From NCBI GenBank assembly GCA_030608745.1, contig JAUWDQ010000119.1, forward strand, positions 1-8,052: a stretch of DNA of 8,052 bases. The letters are read 5' to 3'. Made by a program: the position numbers and the translations under genes. Shown piece after piece: positions 5,572-8,052 of this stretch; positions within the stretch are counted from its first letter, which is position 1; the number at the start of each line of letters is the position of its first letter. This DNA comes from Pseudomonadota bacterium. GTDB taxonomy: Bacteria; Desulfobacterota; BSN033; WVXP01; G020346125. The notes under the pieces were generated by a model. The model was not told where the DNA came from, did not search any database, and saw only the letters and a list, made by a program, of their open reading frames with translations.

Positions 5572-7236
5572 TCACCGCCTCAGCTCGGAGAGCCTCCGCT
5601 TCACCTTCCTTCGCTCTAAGTCCGTCAAATCACCCAATTCTAAACATTTCTCCCACTGCCGAAAAGCGGACATCTCCTGCTTCAAGGCCCTGTAGCAGGT
5701 GGCCAAGGCGTCACGATATTGGTACGTGGTAGGGGAGAGTTCCACTGCCGTTTCGTACTCCAAGACGGCATCGGCCAATCTATCCGACCGCTCGAAGATC
5801 TTGCCCAGGAGAAAATAGACCTTTGGGTTCCCCTGATCCAGCTGGAGCGATTTTCTCAAGGCCCCGATAGCCTCTCTATACTTACCTTTGTACGATAGAA
5901 TCTCTCCCAGGTAGCTATAGGCGAAACCACTATTGGGGGCGATCCCCAAGATTTTCTTGACCACCGGCAAAGCATCCCCGTATTTTCCATTTTCGATATA
6001 AATTTTTGCAAGGAGGCTAAGGGCCTCAAGGTTATCGGCATCCAGTTGTATGGCATTTTTGAGGTATTTTACGGACTCCGGGTATGCTCCCTTCTTCTTG
6101 CTATACGCCTTTGCCAAAAGGACATGAGCATCTACAAAATTCGGGTCCTCATAGAGGGCTTTTGAAAGGCTATCGATGGCCGGGTCGTATTCCCCGCGCT
6201 CCATGCTGGCCTTTCCACCTCGGAAAAGGAGCTGCGATCGGGAAAGCCGGCTGGTGGAAATGGGCCTCTCGGCCTTCATAGAAGCCCGAACTCCATACTG
6301 GTCTTTCAGGTATCCAATGATGGCCAAGTTCGAGAATCGATCTTTTTCGCCGACCCGATAGACACCCACATACCTCCCCGGGGAAATCTCCTGCATCGGC
6401 AAATTCTTCTTAAGATGACCCAGGTCAAAGGCAGCCGCCTTACCTGAATCCCCCTTCAATGTCACCTCTATCCTATCTCCTGCCACCAAAGGTGCAGTAA
6501 CATCGTGGCCAATGGATTTTATGGTCGGTATCCTCACCTTGATGAGGGTGCTCTTAAACTCCAGGATAACCCCCTCCTCGATGGAAACCCTGGCCTCAAA
6601 AGGTCGAAATCCGTCCTTATAAACCTTGAACTCATATTCCCCCGGCAAAATATCCTTCCTCTGCAAGGGCGTCTCGCCGATTAACTCTTCGTCGAGATAG
6701 ACCTTGGCCCCGGAGACGGTCTCCTGATTCCCCGAAATGGCGTGAACCTCAATCCCTCCAACAGGCACACATTTCTCCTTAGCTTCCTCAAATACCGCCA
6801 GGATTTTCGGGGGAGTCATGATGGGATCCAGCTCAAAGGTGGGGTCCACCTTGAGGATATTGCAGAATTGCTGCCTTGCCTCCTCCTTTTTGAGAAAAGC
6901 CATATAGGCGAAGGCTATCGTCTTAAAAGCCTCAACCCTTTCCCCGTCTCCCTTCAGAAAGGGAACGGCCTTAAATAGTTTATCAATGCAAAGTTGATAT
7001 TCCCCATTCTCGTAGGCCTTCATACCCTGTGAGAAGTGATCATCCCCCGATTCGACCTCTCCCGTCCCCCCAAAGAAGAAAATGAGGGCCGTTGAAACAA
7101 CGAGGCCAATCCACAAAAAAACCACCTTATAAGAGCTCGGCTTCACCGTTAGATTCCCTTCTTCATCCGTGTATGCCTTTTTACCATAAAGCTCGTTCCC
7201 TGTCCACAGGAAATCCACTCTTGATATCCTTGACAT
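5572..7236 (-). CDS. Membrane-anchored TPR-PEGA-TPR envelope protein
   Basis: This 554-residue protein has a 36-residue polar N-terminal tail, one membrane segment (about 37-56, VVFLWIGLVVSTALIFFF) and a large domain probably in the periplasm. The domain contains a TPR-like helical module (about 65-152, ending LDPIMTPPKILAVFEEAK), a PEGA domain (about 161-232; AKVYLDEELIGETPL and LPGEYEFKVYKDGF), and a beta-rich segment (about 233-326) with the pattern GDRIEVTLKGDSG...M.EISPGRYVGVY. It ends with about six TPR units (335-535; e.g. AKAYSKKKG, LGEILSYKGKYREAI, LLGKIFERSDRLADA). PEGA and TPR modules usually mediate binding, so a scaffold role in the envelope is inferred; no catalytic motif is seen. 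The TPR frame is clean throughout. The gene converges on the FN3 protein with no gap and diverges from the secreted TPR gene at 7295. Only a weak GGA precedes the ATG at 7236. Confidence 0.85.
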   Translation of the reverse strand: MSRISRVDFLWTGNELYGKKAYTDEEGNLTVKPSSYKVVFLWIGLVVSTALIFFFGGTGEVESGDDHFSQGMKAYENGEYQLCIDKLFKAVPFLKGDGERVEAFKTIAFAYMAFLKKEEARQQFCNILKVDPTFELDPIMTPPKILAVFEEAKEKCVPVGGIEVHAISGNQETVSGAKVYLDEELIGETPLQRKDILPGEYEFKVYKDGFRPFEARVSIEEGVILEFKSTLIKVRIPTIKSIGHDVTAPLVAGDRIEVTLKGDSGKAAAFDLGHLKKNLPMQEISPGRYVGVYRVGEKDRFSNLAIIGYLKDQYGVRASMKAERPISTSRLSRSQLLFRGGKASMERGEYDPAIDSLSKALYEDPNFVDAHVLLAKAYSKKKGAYPESVKYLKNAIQLDADNLEALSLLAKIYIENGKYGDALPVVKKILGIAPNSGFAYSYLGEILSYKGKYREAIGALRKSLQLDQGNPKVYFLLGKIFERSDRLADAVLEYETAVELSPTTYQYRDALATCYRALKQEMSAFRQWEKCLELGDLTDLERRKVKRRLSELRR

Positions 7237-7294
7237 AATTCCATGATTCTGTTAACCAATTCTAAAAAAAACAGCCAAAGGGAGGATGAACGTC
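7237..7294. promoter_or_regulatory. Compact divergent promoter region
   Basis: Only 58 bases separate the start codons of the two divergent TPR genes, and they include eight consecutive A residues (7264-7271). On the minus strand a -10-like TAGAAT (complement of 7259-7264) could serve the PEGA protein, leaving a leader of about 15 bases, but no good -35 is seen. On the plus strand an exact TTGACA (7230-7235) lacks a -10 at the right distance. Promoters must be here, or just inside either gene, but I cannot fix them. Confidence 0.35.
7279..7286 (+). promoter_or_regulatory. Strong ribosome binding site deciding the start at 7295
   Basis: AGGGAGGA lies eight bases before ATG 7295. An in-frame ATG at 7286 overlaps this site and so cannot use it, which favours 7295. 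This is the strongest Shine-Dalgarno sequence in the window. Confidence 0.7.
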
Positions 7295-8052
7295 ATGAAA
7301 AAGGGAATGACCATCTTATTCGCCTCCTTATCAATGCTCATGGCACCCGAAATGGCCCTTGCGAGAAAGGCACCCCCGCCGGCCAAGGAATTCGAGGTGA
7401 AATACGACAAGGGCCCTTATGAGAAGGTAATGACCGCGGATCGATATCGCAACGAACTGTTAAAAACGGGAAAGGAGCAGAAGGCTTTCAAGGATATCTA
7501 TTTCGACCGCGCAAGAGAGCTATACGAAAGATCGCTTCTCGAAGACGAGACATTCATCTATGGCCACACGAGCCTCGGATTTCTCTACCTATGGGCTTCC
7601 ATCGACCCCTACCTATCCAAGAGGGGGATTCTCAGGCAGGCAAGGGATAGATTCATCAAGGCCATTAGCCTGAGGAGATCCCATTATGAAGCCTATTACT
7701 ATTTGGCCGTGGTAGATACATTGGAAAAGGATTGGGACTCCGCGTTGACCAACCTGAGGGAATATATTCGATCGGAAAGAGACGATTCCTACTACCATCT
7801 CCTCTTGGGCTACATTTATGCTTCTGGGAAGGACGAAATCACCAAAAAGGCCAAGGTGGAATTTGAACTGGCCAAGGAGAGGGCTACCGATCCCATTTCC
7901 GTTCAATGGGCTATCAGGCAGCTCAAAAGGCCGCAAAAACCAAAAGGGATCCCCCCCATTAAATTGCCTACCCCTCCGAGAAAGGAGTATTTCCCCAGGT
8001 CTGTCTCCATGAGAATCTATGTCCCCAAGTTCGTGGATAAGACGGGGCAGGA
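7295..8052 (+). CDS. Secreted TPR protein, possibly TPR-CsgG fusion (partial, runs off window)
   Basis: An uninterrupted frame from ATG 7295 gives 252 complete residues before the window ends. The N-terminus is a clear signal peptide (MKKGMTILFASL..., cleavage expected after ALA at residue 23, followed by RKAPPPAKEF). Residues about 66-200 are TPR-like helices: RARELYERSLLEDETFIYGH, ARDRFIKAISLRRSHYEAY, SALTNLREYIRSERDDSYYH and KAKVEFELAKERA. A Pro/Lys-rich linker (about 212-230) follows, then MRIYVPKFVDKTGQ (239-252). This resembles the first strand of CsgG-type domains, where KIYVSVYNIQDETGQ occurs in E. coli CsgG. A C-terminal CsgG-like module is therefore likely but lies mostly outside the window. 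No cysteine is present at the cleavage site, so it is not a lipoprotein. It diverges from the PEGA/TPR gene and resembles its neighbours in domain style; an envelope role is inferred. Confidence 0.8.
   Translation, partial: MKKGMTILFASLSMLMAPEMALARKAPPPAKEFEVKYDKGPYEKVMTADRYRNELLKTGKEQKAFKDIYFDRARELYERSLLEDETFIYGHTSLGFLYLWASIDPYLSKRGILRQARDRFIKAISLRRSHYEAYYYLAVVDTLEKDWDSALTNLREYIRSERDDSYYHLLLGYIYASGKDEITKKAKVEFELAKERATDPISVQWAIRQLKRPQKPKGIPPIKLPTPPRKEYFPRSVSMRIYVPKFVDKTGQ

Noticed and set aside
7230..7258. Plus-strand promoter with exact TTGACA at 7230-7235
   Set aside because: At 16-18 base spacing the -10 region reads TTAACC, TAACCA or AACCAA, which is too poor a match.
7286..7294. Alternative in-frame ATG for the secreted TPR protein
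   Set aside because: This ATG overlaps the AGGGAGGA ribosome binding site that fits ATG 7295.

Overview
The window reads as a chromosomal stretch from an anaerobic, didermic bacterium, most plausibly a Desulfobacterota-type (former Deltaproteobacteria) lineage. This is inferred from gene content: a RACo-type corrinoid-activating ferredoxin/ATPase, an FHA-GAF-class III cyclase of the kind common in that group, and several exported CsgG-like, FN3, PEGA and TPR proteins. No rRNA, tRNA, CRISPR array or transposase is visible, so the taxonomic call is tentative.

Layout. Positions 1-286 are non-coding, with a short 8-bp tandem repeat (34-65), a 15-bp palindrome (194-208) and a good sigma-70-like promoter (220-248). 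They lead into a 650-residue RACo-like protein (287-2239, +). A small helical gene (2270-2486, +) follows, broken by one extra base in a CCCC run. About 390 non-coding bases follow, with a weak terminator-like hairpin and a second copy of the 8-bp repeat. Next come an FHA-GAF-cyclase (2874-4475, +) and, 18 bases later, an exported CsgG/TolB-like plus FN3 protein (4494-5423, +). The second FN3 repeat of that protein is cut off by one extra base in a GGGG run; the out-of-frame remainder runs to 5571. A 554-residue membrane-anchored TPR-PEGA-TPR protein lies convergently (5572-7236, -), its stop codon directly abutting that of the out-of-frame FN3 tail. Divergently, a secreted TPR protein (7295 to the window end, +) runs off the edge; its last visible residues look like the start of another CsgG-like domain.

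How the genes may work together. The RACo-like gene belongs to one-carbon/corrinoid metabolism, but its partner methyltransferase or corrinoid protein is not in the window. The right-hand genes form an envelope-signalling neighbourhood: a cytosolic phosphopeptide-reading, ligand-sensing cyclase beside exported adaptor proteins (two CsgG-like modules, PEGA, FN3 and many TPRs). That they form one pathway is inference from proximity. The most notable sequence-level oddities are a Tyr in place of the transition-state Arg of the cyclase, the two single-base frame breaks in 4-nt homopolymers, and an internally shortened second FN3 repeat.
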